From Chloroflexota bacterium (GTDB lineage: Bacteria > Chloroflexota > Dehalococcoidia > SM23-28-2 > RBG-16-64-32), in contig JADFTG010000011.1 of NCBI GenBank assembly GCA_022560365.1, positions 1-12,189 of the forward strand: 12,189 bases of DNA, read 5' to 3'. Positions 6,389 through 12,189 of the stretch are shown piece after piece (position 1 is the first letter of the stretch; every line of letters begins with the position of its first letter). The position numbers and the translations under genes are program-made. Below the pieces are notes generated by a model that had not been told where the DNA came from, did not search any database, and was given only the letters and a program-made list of their open reading frames with translations.

Positions 6389-7271
6389 CCTCGTCTCCGA
6401 CGCGGCCGGCGAGCGTATCGACACGCTCATCGCCAGGCTCCTCCCGGAGCTCTCGCGCAGCCACGTCCGGAAGCTGATCGACGCCGGCTTCGTGACCATC
6501 GACGGCCATGTGCCGAAGCCGTCCGAGAAGCCACCGGTCGGCGCGCAGCTCCGGGTCGAGATTCCACCGCCGGAGGAGATGACCCTCGAGCCCGAGGACA
6601 TCCCGCTGGCGATCATCTACCAGGACGCCGACATCATCGTCGTCGACAAGCCGCCCGGCCTCACCGTCCACCCGGCGCCGGGCCACCCCAGCGGCACGCT
6701 CGTCAACGCACTCCTCGCCGCCGTGCCCGACCTGCAGGGCATCTCCGGCACGCTGCGGCCCGGCATCGTCCACCGCCTCGACAAGGACACGTCCGGCCTC
6801 ATCGTCGTCGCCAAGAACGACCGCGCGATGCGCACCCTGCAGGCGCAGCTCAAGGAACGCCTCGTGCACAAGATGTACCTTGCGCTCGTCGAGGGCGTCC
6901 CGGACCCGCGCCAGGGGGAGATCGAGGCGCCGTTGGGACGCCACCCGAAGAACCGCAAGAAGCAGGCCGTGGTCGCCGGTGGCCGCGAAGCGATCACCCG
7001 GTACAAAGTGCGAGAAACCCTGCCGGGAAACCGCGCACTGCTCGAAGTCGAGCCCGTTACCGGCCGCACCCACCAGATTCGCGTCCACCTCGCCGCCATC
7101 GGCCACCCCATCGTCGGCGACGCGCTTTACGGCAAGCGCTCAGACGTCGTCAGCCGCCAGTTCCTGCACGCCGCGCGCCTCGGCTTCAACATGCTCAGCG
7201 GCCGCCAGGTTGAGTTCGAGTCACCGCTGCCGCCGGACCTTCGCGCCGCGCTGGCAGATCTGCGCGAATAG
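6375..7271 (+). CDS. rluD: RluA/RluD-family pseudouridine synthase
   Basis: The 298-residue enzyme converts uridine to pseudouridine in RNA; RluD itself acts on helix 69 of 23S rRNA, but the exact target of this member cannot be read from sequence. An S4 RNA-binding domain covers about residues 13-62 (RIDTLIARLLPELSRSHVRK region). The catalytic domain starts near 78 with IIVVDKPPGLTVHP. The active-site motif HRLDKDTSG places the catalytic Asp at 136. GRTHQIRVHL and GDALYG are the later conserved motifs, and the length is typical. The ATG at 6375 lies inside the end of lspA, implying co-transcription and coupled translation. A closely related paralogue specificity (for example the YlyB type) is possible. 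Confidence 0.93.
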   Translation: MRTVDLVSDAAGERIDTLIARLLPELSRSHVRKLIDAGFVTIDGHVPKPSEKPPVGAQLRVEIPPPEEMTLEPEDIPLAIIYQDADIIVVDKPPGLTVHPAPGHPSGTLVNALLAAVPDLQGISGTLRPGIVHRLDKDTSGLIVVAKNDRAMRTLQAQLKERLVHKMYLALVEGVPDPRQGEIEAPLGRHPKNRKKQAVVAGGREAITRYKVRETLPGNRALLEVEPVTGRTHQIRVHLAAIGHPIVGDALYGKRSDVVSRQFLHAARLGFNMLSGRQVEFESPLPPDLRAALADLRE

Positions 7272-7389
7272 GAGGGACGGTGCGCCCTCAAGCCGCGCCC
7301 CCTTCCCGCTCGTCCCGAGGTTCAACGGATCCGCAGGATTCTCAAAGGGCGAGCAGAGCACCAGCGTGCCCTATCGCGGCGTTCGTGCT

Positions 7390-7422
7390 CCGTTCGTGGT
7401 GAGGCTCTTGAACCATGAGCGG
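7390..7422. repeat. Stem-loop of a probable dispersed intergenic repeat family
   Basis: CCGTTCGTGGT (7390-7400) pairs with ACCATGAGCGG (7412-7422) over 11 bp including two G-T wobbles, around an 11-nt loop. From memory, similar hairpins built on CGTTCGTGGTGAG and GAACCATGAGCGG are scattered through intergenic regions of many environmental high-GC genomes. That family membership is recall, not a search result. Only this one copy lies in the window. Confidence 0.45.
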
Positions 7423-7448
7423 GCCGAGATGTCGGCCGCACGCGCACA

Positions 7449-7493
7449 CGTAGCTGCATGCCTTCCCGGCCCGTAGCCGCATAGGCTTTCCGG
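7449..7493. repeat. Two REP-like units sharing a core with 3933-3949
   Basis: CGTAGCTGCATGCCTTC (7449-7465) and CGTAGCCGCATAGGCTTTCCGG (7472-7493) are adjacent variants of one motif. The first differs from 3933-3949 at two bases. On the minus strand they read as a GGCATGC core followed by a six-base CTACG-ending tail. Confidence 0.45.
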
Positions 7494-7544
7494 ACGAACC
7501 CGTCGGGCAGCCTTGCCGGGATGGGGGCGCAGCAGCGCGGCGGC

Positions 7545-7796
7545 CTAATGGCCCTCCTGCACCTCGACGATCTCATCGGCGACCAGGCCGTGTGCTTCCT
7601 TGTGCACGGCGTGCGCCGCTTCTGCATTCGGCGCGTCAACCAGGCAGTACACCTTGCCGGCCTGTTCGTTGAACCAGTAGCTGATGTAGTTCACGCCGTG
7701 CTTCCCCTGGACTTCCAGGTCGCGCTTGTGGGCGTCGGCGAGCCCCTGTGCAGTGAGTCCATCAACGGCCTTGTGCTCGTCCATGAATAGAGGCAT
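7545..7796 (-). CDS. DUF4242 family protein (SCO4226-like, ferredoxin-like fold)
   Basis: The 83-residue protein matches the DUF4242 pattern: MPLFMDEHK start, GLTAQGLADAH, LEVQGKHGVNYISYW, VYCLVDAPNAEAAHAVHKEA and HGLVADEI. The family has a ferredoxin-like alpha/beta fold; the Streptomyces member SCO4226 was described as a nickel-binding protein, but most members have no known role. His8, His24, His33 and the later His residues are candidates for metal contact, which is inference. The ATG follows AAGGAG by 7 nt. It is a single gene with its own probable promoter, convergent with rluD. Confidence 0.88.
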   Translation of the reverse strand: MPLFMDEHKAVDGLTAQGLADAHKRDLEVQGKHGVNYISYWFNEQAGKVYCLVDAPNAEAAHAVHKEAHGLVADEIVEVQEGH

Positions 7797-7840
7797 GAAG
7801 TCACTCCTTCAGTCTGGTCGGAGGGGGCCATTACGGGGGG

Positions 7841-7870
7841 AGTCTAGTCGAAACGTCAGGAGCCTTGCAA
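7841..7870 (-). promoter_or_regulatory. Probable promoter of the DUF4242 gene
   Basis: On the minus strand TTGCAA (7870-7865) and TAGACT (7846-7841) are 18 nt apart, each matching the consensus at four of six bases. They lie just after the stop codon of the upstream hypothetical gene and about 45 nt before the ATG. Confidence 0.4.
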
Positions 7871-7884
7871 GCGCTGCCGGCGGA

Positions 7885-8193
7885 TCAGTGGCCGGGCGGC
7901 TTGCCAGCGCCGAGCGGCGTTACGCCCGTGGCGTAGATGTAGATGCGGTCGTAGAACCGCGCCAGCAGCGGCTTGTGTCCCTCTGCCTCCAGCTCGCGGA
8001 TGTAGCCCGCCATCACCGCGCTGTAACCTTTCAGCGGCAGCGTCTTGTAGTACCAGTAGTCTTCGCCGTTCCAGACGAGCTTTACCGCCGGCTCGATCTG
8101 CCCGTACTCGATGTACGGCAGCTCCATCCCGTCCGTCGCCAGCGTCTCCAGCCGCCCCTCGTTGACCTCCTGCACGCCTTCCATCGGCTGCAA
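7885..8193 (-). CDS. Conserved-looking hypothetical protein, about 102 residues
   Basis: I do not recognise the family. The C-terminal 90 residues read like a real small globular protein: balanced composition, MELPYIEYGQIEPAVKLVWN, EDYWYYKTLPLKGYSAVMAGYIRELEAEGHKPLLARFYDRIYIY. Aromatic residues are abundant (Tyr and Trp clusters) and there is no signal peptide or membrane segment. The start is uncertain. TTG at 8193 has AAGGTGAG nine bases upstream. ATG at 8184 (99 residues) lacks a close ribosome-binding site, and GTG at 8262 would be a leaderless start with an unconvincing N-terminus. The much longer open frame reaching 9036 is the antisense shadow of gltX. It is divergent from gltX and followed by the DUF4242 gene. 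Confidence 0.65.
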   Translation of the reverse strand: MQPMEGVQEVNEGRLETLATDGMELPYIEYGQIEPAVKLVWNGEDYWYYKTLPLKGYSAVMAGYIRELEAEGHKPLLARFYDRIYIYATGVTPLGAGKPPGH

Positions 8194-8215
8194 CGATAGC
8201 CGCTCACCTTGCCCA

Positions 8216-8253
8216 CTAGCAAGCGCCGTGAGCCTTAGCGGGCCGCTTGCTAG
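8216..8253. repeat. Perfect 10-bp inverted repeat in the gltX promoter region
   Basis: CTAGCAAGCG (8216-8225) and CGCTTGCTAG (8244-8253) are exact inverted copies with an 18-nt spacer. The right arm overlaps the extended -10 box of gltX. The region also lies upstream of the divergent hypothetical gene, so a regulator bound here could affect both. The alternative is an RNA hairpin, but under the leaderless model the repeat would not be transcribed with gltX. Confidence 0.55.
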
Positions 8254-8256
8254 AAT
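8248..8256 (+). promoter_or_regulatory. Extended -10 promoter giving a probably leaderless gltX mRNA
   Basis: TGCTAGAAT fits the extended -10 pattern (TG-N-TANAAT), with TAGAAT at 8251-8256. The first transcribed base would fall at or next to the A of the ATG at 8263. No Shine-Dalgarno sequence occurs before that ATG and no good -35 box is seen, which extended -10 promoters often lack. Confidence 0.5.
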
Positions 8257-8262
8257 GTTCAC

Positions 8263-9729
8263 ATGTCCGTACGCACCCGTTACGCGCCCAGCCCCACAGG
8301 CGAACCACACCTCGGTAACATCCGCACCGCCCTCTTCGCCTGGCTCCTCGCGCGGCACCACGGTGGCCAATTCCTCCTCCGCATCGAGGACACCGACCGC
8401 CAGCGCCTCGCCGAAGGCGGCGTCGAGGCGCAGATGGAAACGCTGCGCTGGCTGGGCATCGACTGGGACGAGGGCCCCGACAAGGGCGGTCCGCACGCGC
8501 CCTACACCCAGTCCGAACGCCTCGACATCTACCAGGAGCACGCCGGCCGTCTGCTCGCCAGCGACTGGGCCTACCGCTGCTACTGCTCGTCCGAGCGCCT
8601 CGCCGAGGTACGAAAGGCGCAGCAGGCCCGCAAGGCGCCGCCCCGCTACGACCGCCACTGCCGCGACCTCTCGCCCGACGATCGCGCCCGGCGCGAGGCC
8701 GATAGCGCGCCAGCGGTCGTCCGCTTCAAGACGCCGCTGGACGGCGAGACGCTCACCCACGACGCCCTCCGCGGCGAGGTCTCCTTCGCCAACGACACGC
8801 TCGACGACTTCGTTATCCTCAAGTCGGACGGCTACCCCACCTACCACCTCGCTGCCGTCGTCGACGACCACCTGATGGAGATCACGCACGTCCTCCGCGG
8901 CGAGGAGTGGATCTCCAGCCTGCCCCGGCACGTCCTCATCTACCAGGCGTTCGGCTGGCAGCCGCCGGTCTTCGCCCACGTCTCGCGCATCCTGGGCAGC
9001 GACCGCGCCAAGCTCTCCAAGCGCCACGGCGCACACGCCGCTCTCACCTACCGCGAGATGGGCTACCTGCCCGAGGCGATCATCAACTTCCTCGCCCTCC
9101 TCGGCTGGTCGCTCGATGACAAGACCGAGATCATCGACCTCGACACGCTAATCGGTGCCTTCGACACCGGCCGCCTGCTCACCAACCCGGCCGTCTTTAA
9201 CGCCGAAAAGCTCGAGTGGATGAACGGCGTCTACATCCGCAACCTCAAGCCGGAAGACCTGGCCGAGAGGGCGCGGCCGTTCCTCGAAAGCGCCCTCGGC
9301 CGGCCCGTCGACGCGCAGAAGCTCGCGCAGATCGCCCCGCTCATCCAGGAGCGCATCAAGACGCTGACCGACGTCGTCGAGATGGCCGACTTCTTCTTCA
9401 CCGAAGGCCCGCTCGACTACGAACCGGCGACTCTCCTCGGCAAGAAGTCCTTCGCGGACGCGCCGCAACGCGCCGCCGAAGCGCTGGCGAGCGTCATCGC
9501 CGCCGTCGAGGCGCTGGACGACTGGAGTCACGAGGTGCTGGAAGGCGCGGTCCGGCCGCTGGCCGAAGAGATGGGCGTGAAGGCGGGAGAGCTGTTCGCG
9601 GTTATCCGCGTCGCCGTCACCGGCAAGACCGCCGCGCCGCCGCTCTTCGAAACGATGGCAGTCCTCGGCCGAGACGTCTCCCTGGAGCGCCTGGGCATTG
9701 CCCGCGACCGGCTCGCCGCAGCCCCCTGA
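8263..9729 (+). CDS. gltX: Glutamyl-tRNA synthetase
   Basis: The 488-residue class I aminoacyl-tRNA synthetase charges tRNA-Glu (or both tRNA-Glu and tRNA-Gln if non-discriminating; a Gln amidotransferase route is not visible here). The catalytic core begins with RYAPSPTGEPHLGN, where HLGN (16-19) is the HIGH signature. KLSKR (250-254) is the KMSKS-type loop. RCYCSS (105-110) with RYDRHCR (128-134) resembles the zinc-binding insert seen in many bacterial GluRS, with Cys106, Cys108 and Cys133 or neighbours as ligands. The C-terminal helical anticodon-binding part covers about 320-488. The length is normal. The start lacks a ribosome-binding site but is fixed by the conserved N-terminus. Confidence 0.96.
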   Translation: MSVRTRYAPSPTGEPHLGNIRTALFAWLLARHHGGQFLLRIEDTDRQRLAEGGVEAQMETLRWLGIDWDEGPDKGGPHAPYTQSERLDIYQEHAGRLLASDWAYRCYCSSERLAEVRKAQQARKAPPRYDRHCRDLSPDDRARREADSAPAVVRFKTPLDGETLTHDALRGEVSFANDTLDDFVILKSDGYPTYHLAAVVDDHLMEITHVLRGEEWISSLPRHVLIYQAFGWQPPVFAHVSRILGSDRAKLSKRHGAHAALTYREMGYLPEAIINFLALLGWSLDDKTEIIDLDTLIGAFDTGRLLTNPAVFNAEKLEWMNGVYIRNLKPEDLAERARPFLESALGRPVDAQKLAQIAPLIQERIKTLTDVVEMADFFFTEGPLDYEPATLLGKKSFADAPQRAAEALASVIAAVEALDDWSHEVLEGAVRPLAEEMGVKAGELFAVIRVAVTGKTAAPPLFETMAVLGRDVSLERLGIARDRLAAAP

Positions 9730-9820
9730 CGCGCGACCGCCGGGCCCCTGCCTCCGTGACCCAGCCGATAGCGCGCAGCAAGCAACTCCTCTACCTGTTC
9801 CTTGTCTCCTGTCTCCTGCG
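9730..9820. other. Convergent gltX/sortase intergenic region with a pyrimidine-rich tract
   Basis: The 91-nt gap between convergent stop codons holds a pyrimidine-rich run around 9784-9818 with CTTGTCTCCT and TGTCTCCTGC as a short direct repeat. No stem-loop with a T-run was found, so no intrinsic terminator is called for either gene. Confidence 0.4.
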
Positions 9821-10510
9821 TCAGCCCGCCGCGATTAGACGCCCGCGGATGATCTGCCGGTGCGTGTAATCGGCCCCGACGAAGTCGTCCGTCAGGTATC
9901 TCTCGCCGCCGCAGGTGATCAGCGTCACCACGTCCTCGCCGGCGGGCAGCATCCAGTCCCGCGCGGTCGGGTCGGTCGGCTCCACCAGCACGCTCTCCGT
10001 CACCTCATAGATCAGGCGGCTGCCGTCCTCCCGCTGGATGCGTATGTGGTCACCGGCCTCCAGCTCGCCCAGCCGTTTGAACACCGCGTCGCCGTTCCAG
10101 GTGACGTGCCCGGCGAACACTGCGTTCTCGCCGTTGCCTGGATAGGACGAGAAATCGTACCACGCCACCAGGTCAGCATCGTACGGGACCCGCGGCAGGG
10201 CGTTCTCGTCCAGTCCATAGGTGGACACAGGCGCGTCAACGCCGATCTTCTCGATCACCAGCCGAAAGGGCTCTGTGCCGACTGTCTGCGCCTGCGGTGG
10301 CGGCTGGGCACCGTCTGCAGCCGCCGGTGCCACCGGCTCTCCTGGGCGCACCCAGATCAACTGTGACGGGTCGTTCCCCTGGTAGGCGAACTCATACGCG
10401 GCCACGCCGATCATCCCGATACCGACGAGCAGAAACAGCGACGACAGTATCACGTACAGGCGTCGCTTGCCGGTGTACTTGTAGCGGGATGGGGTGCGTC
10501 GAGACGTCAT
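9821..10510 (-). CDS. Class F-like sortase (transpeptidase), first of a tandem pair
   Basis: The 229-residue protein has a basic N-terminus, one membrane segment (about 19-40), a Pro/Ala-rich linker (about 55-80) and a sortase domain to the end. AVFAGHVTW holds the catalytic His135, VTLITCGG the catalytic Cys200, and YTHRQIIRGRL an Arg (218 or 222) for the third active-site position. TCGG after the Cys is closer to class F than to class A or B. Sortases cleave a C-terminal sorting signal and join the protein to the cell envelope or to another protein; no substrate with such a signal is visible nearby. The ATG has AGGA directly against it, too close for a normal ribosome-binding site, so leaderless translation is possible (TACCTT lies 8 nt upstream). 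Confidence 0.88.
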   Translation of the reverse strand: MTSRRTPSRYKYTGKRRLYVILSSLFLLVGIGMIGVAAYEFAYQGNDPSQLIWVRPGEPVAPAAADGAQPPPQAQTVGTEPFRLVIEKIGVDAPVSTYGLDENALPRVPYDADLVAWYDFSSYPGNGENAVFAGHVTWNGDAVFKRLGELEAGDHIRIQREDGSRLIYEVTESVLVEPTDPTARDWMLPAGEDVVTLITCGGERYLTDDFVGADYTHRQIIRGRLIAAG

Positions 10511-10566
10511 TCCTGACTAAGGTAACGTGCGCTCCCCGGTCAAGGTTGCTGGGATTACAAGCGATT

Positions 10567-10579
10567 TGCCAAATTGGCG
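10567..10579. repeat. Short palindrome between the two sortase genes
   Basis: GCCAA-A-TTGGC at 10568-10578 is an 11-base dyad with a single central base, flanked by T and G. It lies in the gap between the sortase genes and could be a small operator half-site pair, or chance. The stem is too short for a convincing terminator. Confidence 0.25.
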
Positions 10580-10584
10580 CTAAA

Positions 10585-11325
10585 TCAGCCGCCGGCGTTA
10601 ACCGCGCCGGGCAGCGTCTCCGCCAGCGCGGCCCGGACAACGAGCCGGTACGGGTACTCCCCGCCGTACACCGGGTCGCCCGTGTCGACAAAGTCCCCGT
10701 CGCAGGTGATGATCGTGATCACGTCCTCGTCCGTCGCGCGCATTACCTGCAGCGAATCAGGGTCGTAGGCGTCCACCTGGAAGACATCGTTTACTACGTA
10801 CGTGAGCTCCGTCCCGTCCTGCCCCACCAGCTTGATCTCGTCACCGTTCGTCACTGAAGTGAGAGAGAAGAACACGCCCGGGCCAAACCACGTCACATGC
10901 CCCGCGAACACGGCGTTGCTCCCCGTGCCGGGCTCTGCCGAGAAGTTGTACCAGGCCACGACCTCGGCCGCGCCCGGCCCCGTCGGCACTTCCGGCACAG
11001 CGTTCTGGTCCAGGCCGTAAGTGTCCACCTGCGCGTTGACGCCCAGCGTGTCGATGATCATCGTGTAGGCGCCCTGGCGCAGCGGCGGCTCGGGCACGGG
11101 CGTTGGCGTCCCGGTGTCGGTCGCCGGCGCTGGCGTCTCGCTCTGTATGATGACGATCGGCGTTTCGCCCAGGTCCCGCAGCTCGATGTCGGGCTCGCTC
11201 TCGCTCTCGCCGCTGAACGTTGACAGTCCGGCGACCGCGATCAGACCCAGGCCGCCGAAGAAAGCCAGCCCGCCCAGCAGGAGAACTGCTTTTCGTGTGA
11301 GGGACGCTTCCGTGAAGAATGTCAT
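10585..11325 (-). CDS. Class F-like sortase, second of a tandem pair
   Basis: The 246-residue protein starts at ATG 11325, placed just before a basic residue pair and the membrane segment (about 12-34); the open frame to 11415 would cross the promoter and add a non-conserved extension. A Ser/Glu/Pro/Thr-rich linker (about 39-82) leads to the sortase domain. NAVFAGHVTW gives His143, ITIITCDGDF gives Cys208, and YPYRLVV gives Arg227. It shares TYGLDQNAVPEVP and VAWYNFS with near copies in the downstream sortase (TYGLDENALPRVP, VAWYDFS), so the two are paralogues. They are 74 nt apart on the same strand and may be co-transcribed. It is divergent from the P1-peptidase gene. No Shine-Dalgarno sequence is evident. 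The substrate is unknown. Confidence 0.88.
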   Translation of the reverse strand: MTFFTEASLTRKAVLLLGGLAFFGGLGLIAVAGLSTFSGESESEPDIELRDLGETPIVIIQSETPAPATDTGTPTPVPEPPLRQGAYTMIIDTLGVNAQVDTYGLDQNAVPEVPTGPGAAEVVAWYNFSAEPGTGSNAVFAGHVTWFGPGVFFSLTSVTNGDEIKLVGQDGTELTYVVNDVFQVDAYDPDSLQVMRATDEDVITIITCDGDFVDTGDPVYGGEYPYRLVVRAALAETLPGAVNAGG

Positions 11326-11359
11326 AGTTGTCGTGCGGCGGCTTCTTTGCCTAGCATCT

Positions 11360-11365
11360 ATTATA
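11360..11365 (-). promoter_or_regulatory. Consensus -10 box of the sortase pair
   Basis: A perfect TATAAT on the minus strand lies 34 nt upstream of the sortase ATG at 11325. Transcription would start near 11353, giving a leader of about 27 nt. No clear -35 hexamer was found at 16-18 nt. The same bases read TATTAT on the plus strand (11359-11364), so weak divergent activity toward the peptidase gene is possible. Confidence 0.45.
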
Positions 11366-11418
11366 GACGCATCGGCCAGTTGACCCCGTCTGAAAATAGG
11401 AACGCGCCGGCGCACGAA

Positions 11419-12189
11419 ATGGATGCAAAATCGCCCGAAATCGCCGGAATTTCCGCCATAAACGGTCTACTCGTCGGCCATTCGACCGATCTCAGCGCCG
11501 CAACCGGCTGCACAGTCGTTCTCTGCCCCGCCGGCGCTGTCGCCTCCGTCGACGTCCGCGGCGGTGCCCCTGCCACGCGTGAAACCGACGTTCTTCGCCC
11601 CGGCAACCTCGTTGACCGTGTCCACGGCGTGCTCCTGTCCGGCGGCAGCGCCTTCGGCCTCGACGCCGCCGCCGGCGTCATGCGCTGGCTTGAGGAGCAC
11701 GGCCACGGATTCCCCGTGCGCACCGGCGTCGTCCCCATCGTCGCGGCCGCCGCACTCTTCGACCTCGCCCTCGGATCGCCTGACGGACGCCCGGACGCCG
11801 CTGCCGGCTACGCTGCCTGCGAAGCGGCAAGTGCGGGGCCCGTCGCCGAGGGATCGGTCGGCGCCGGCACCGGCGCCACAGTAGGCAAGGCGCTCGACAT
11901 GGGACGCGCCGTCCGGGGAGGCATCGGCACCGCCGCCGAGCGCACCGCCTCCGGCGTCACCGTGGCTGCCCTCATGGCCGTCAACTCCTGGGGTGAAGTC
12001 GTTAATCCCGACACGGCGCGCGTTGTCGCCGGCCCTCGCGCCGGCGAACGCGGCTTCGCCGACACGATCGAAATCGTTCGCGCCCGGCCGCCGCTCTCGC
12101 CGTTCACCTCGGAGAACAGCACCCTCGGCGTCATCGCCACAGACGCGACTCTGACCAAAGAAGACTGCGCGCGCCTGGCGACGATGGGA
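11419..12189 (+). CDS. P1-family (DmpA/BapA-like) aminopeptidase, 3' end outside window
   Basis: The frame is open from ATG 11419 to the right edge (257 codons); complete relatives are usually somewhat over 300 residues. The family (MEROPS P1, Ntn-hydrolase-like fold) comprises self-processing enzymes that release N-terminal residues or beta-amino acids from small peptides. Landmarks are GCTVVLCP (30-37), VHGVLLSGGSAFGLDAA (68-84), VGAGTGATVGK (147-157), VNSWGEV (188-194) and SENSTLGVIATDATLT (231-246). Within the last, the Asn233-Ser234 junction is the expected autocleavage site, with Ser234 becoming the N-terminal nucleophile. There is no signal peptide, so it is probably cytoplasmic. No clear ribosome-binding site precedes the ATG; a second in-phase choice was not evident. 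It is divergent from the sortase pair, and the true substrate is unknown. Confidence 0.85.
   Translation, partial: MDAKSPEIAGISAINGLLVGHSTDLSAATGCTVVLCPAGAVASVDVRGGAPATRETDVLRPGNLVDRVHGVLLSGGSAFGLDAAAGVMRWLEEHGHGFPVRTGVVPIVAAAALFDLALGSPDGRPDAAAGYAACEAASAGPVAEGSVGAGTGATVGKALDMGRAVRGGIGTAAERTASGVTVAALMAVNSWGEVVNPDTARVVAGPRAGERGFADTIEIVRARPPLSPFTSENSTLGVIATDATLTKEDCARLATMG

Larger units (their letters stand above)
7272..7544. other. Repeat-rich convergent intergenic region between rluD and the DUF4242 gene
   Basis: No gene was found. The region holds a short GAGGG/CCCTC hairpin right after the rluD stop (7272-7289), GGTTCAA (7319-7325) with its inverted copy TTGAACC (7408-7414), a strong 11-bp stem-loop at 7390-7422 and two REP-like units at 7449-7493. 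Because the flanking genes converge here, these structures may stop transcription from both sides, but none has a clear T-run. Confidence 0.55.

Noticed and set aside
5840..7111. Minus-strand open frames of 164-260 codons opposite lspA and rluD
   Set aside because: They are antisense shadows of two firmly identified genes in high-GC DNA, with no recognisable motifs.
7322..7639. Minus-strand open frame with an RKAYAATGREGMQLR-like segment
   Set aside because: This comes from translating the REP-like repeats at 7449-7493 and from overlap with the DUF4242 gene; it is not a credible protein.
8193..9036. Long N-terminal extension of the small minus-strand gene across gltX
   Set aside because: The extension lies entirely opposite conserved gltX codons, so the real start must be near 8193 or 8184.

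Overview
The window is high-GC bacterial chromosome. It most resembles Chloroflexota (Dehalococcoidia-like) or a related monoderm-type lineage. The clues are a cytoplasmic sulfite-oxidase-like molybdoenzyme, a fused siroheme-decarboxylase-like (AhbA/AhbB) protein, a DUF4242 protein, class F-like sortases, and several promoters placed so close to start codons that leaderless mRNAs are likely. The lineage is an inference from gene content, not a measurement. No mobile element, CRISPR array, tRNA or rRNA was found.

Left part (1-3991, minus strand). An exported modular protein of at least 1052 residues runs off the left edge. It has a signal peptide, an N-terminal beta-rich region and at least five CARDB/DUF11-like repeats, with a conserved cysteine pattern in the better-preserved units. 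Upstream lies a 445-nt gene-free stretch with hairpins. Beyond it is a 75-codon stub of a LamG-type exported protein that still has a good promoter with an inverted repeat in its spacer. A REP-like repeat follows at 3933-3989.

Middle (3989-8193). A two-gene minus-strand operon encodes a Moco oxidoreductase and a tandem AhbA/AhbB-like protein whose start overlaps the upstream stop codon (GTGA). Divergently, lspA and an rluD-type pseudouridine synthase overlap by 14 nt. A repeat-rich intergenic region (7272-7544) separates them from a small DUF4242 protein and a roughly 100-residue unknown protein, both on the minus strand.

Right part (8263-12189). gltX starts with no Shine-Dalgarno sequence. 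An extended -10 box lies six bases before its ATG and overlaps one arm of a perfect 10-bp inverted repeat. Two related class F-like sortases lie in tandem on the minus strand, convergent with gltX. A P1-family (DmpA-like) peptidase gene is divergent from the second sortase and runs off the right edge.

The lspA, sortase and secreted repeat-protein genes all concern the cell envelope, but no sortase substrate with a visible sorting signal lies in the window. Any link between the sortases and the repeat protein is speculative. The most unusual items are the fused AhbAB-like/molybdoenzyme pair, the regulated promoter left on a broken LamG gene, the gltX operator/leaderless arrangement and the paired sortases.
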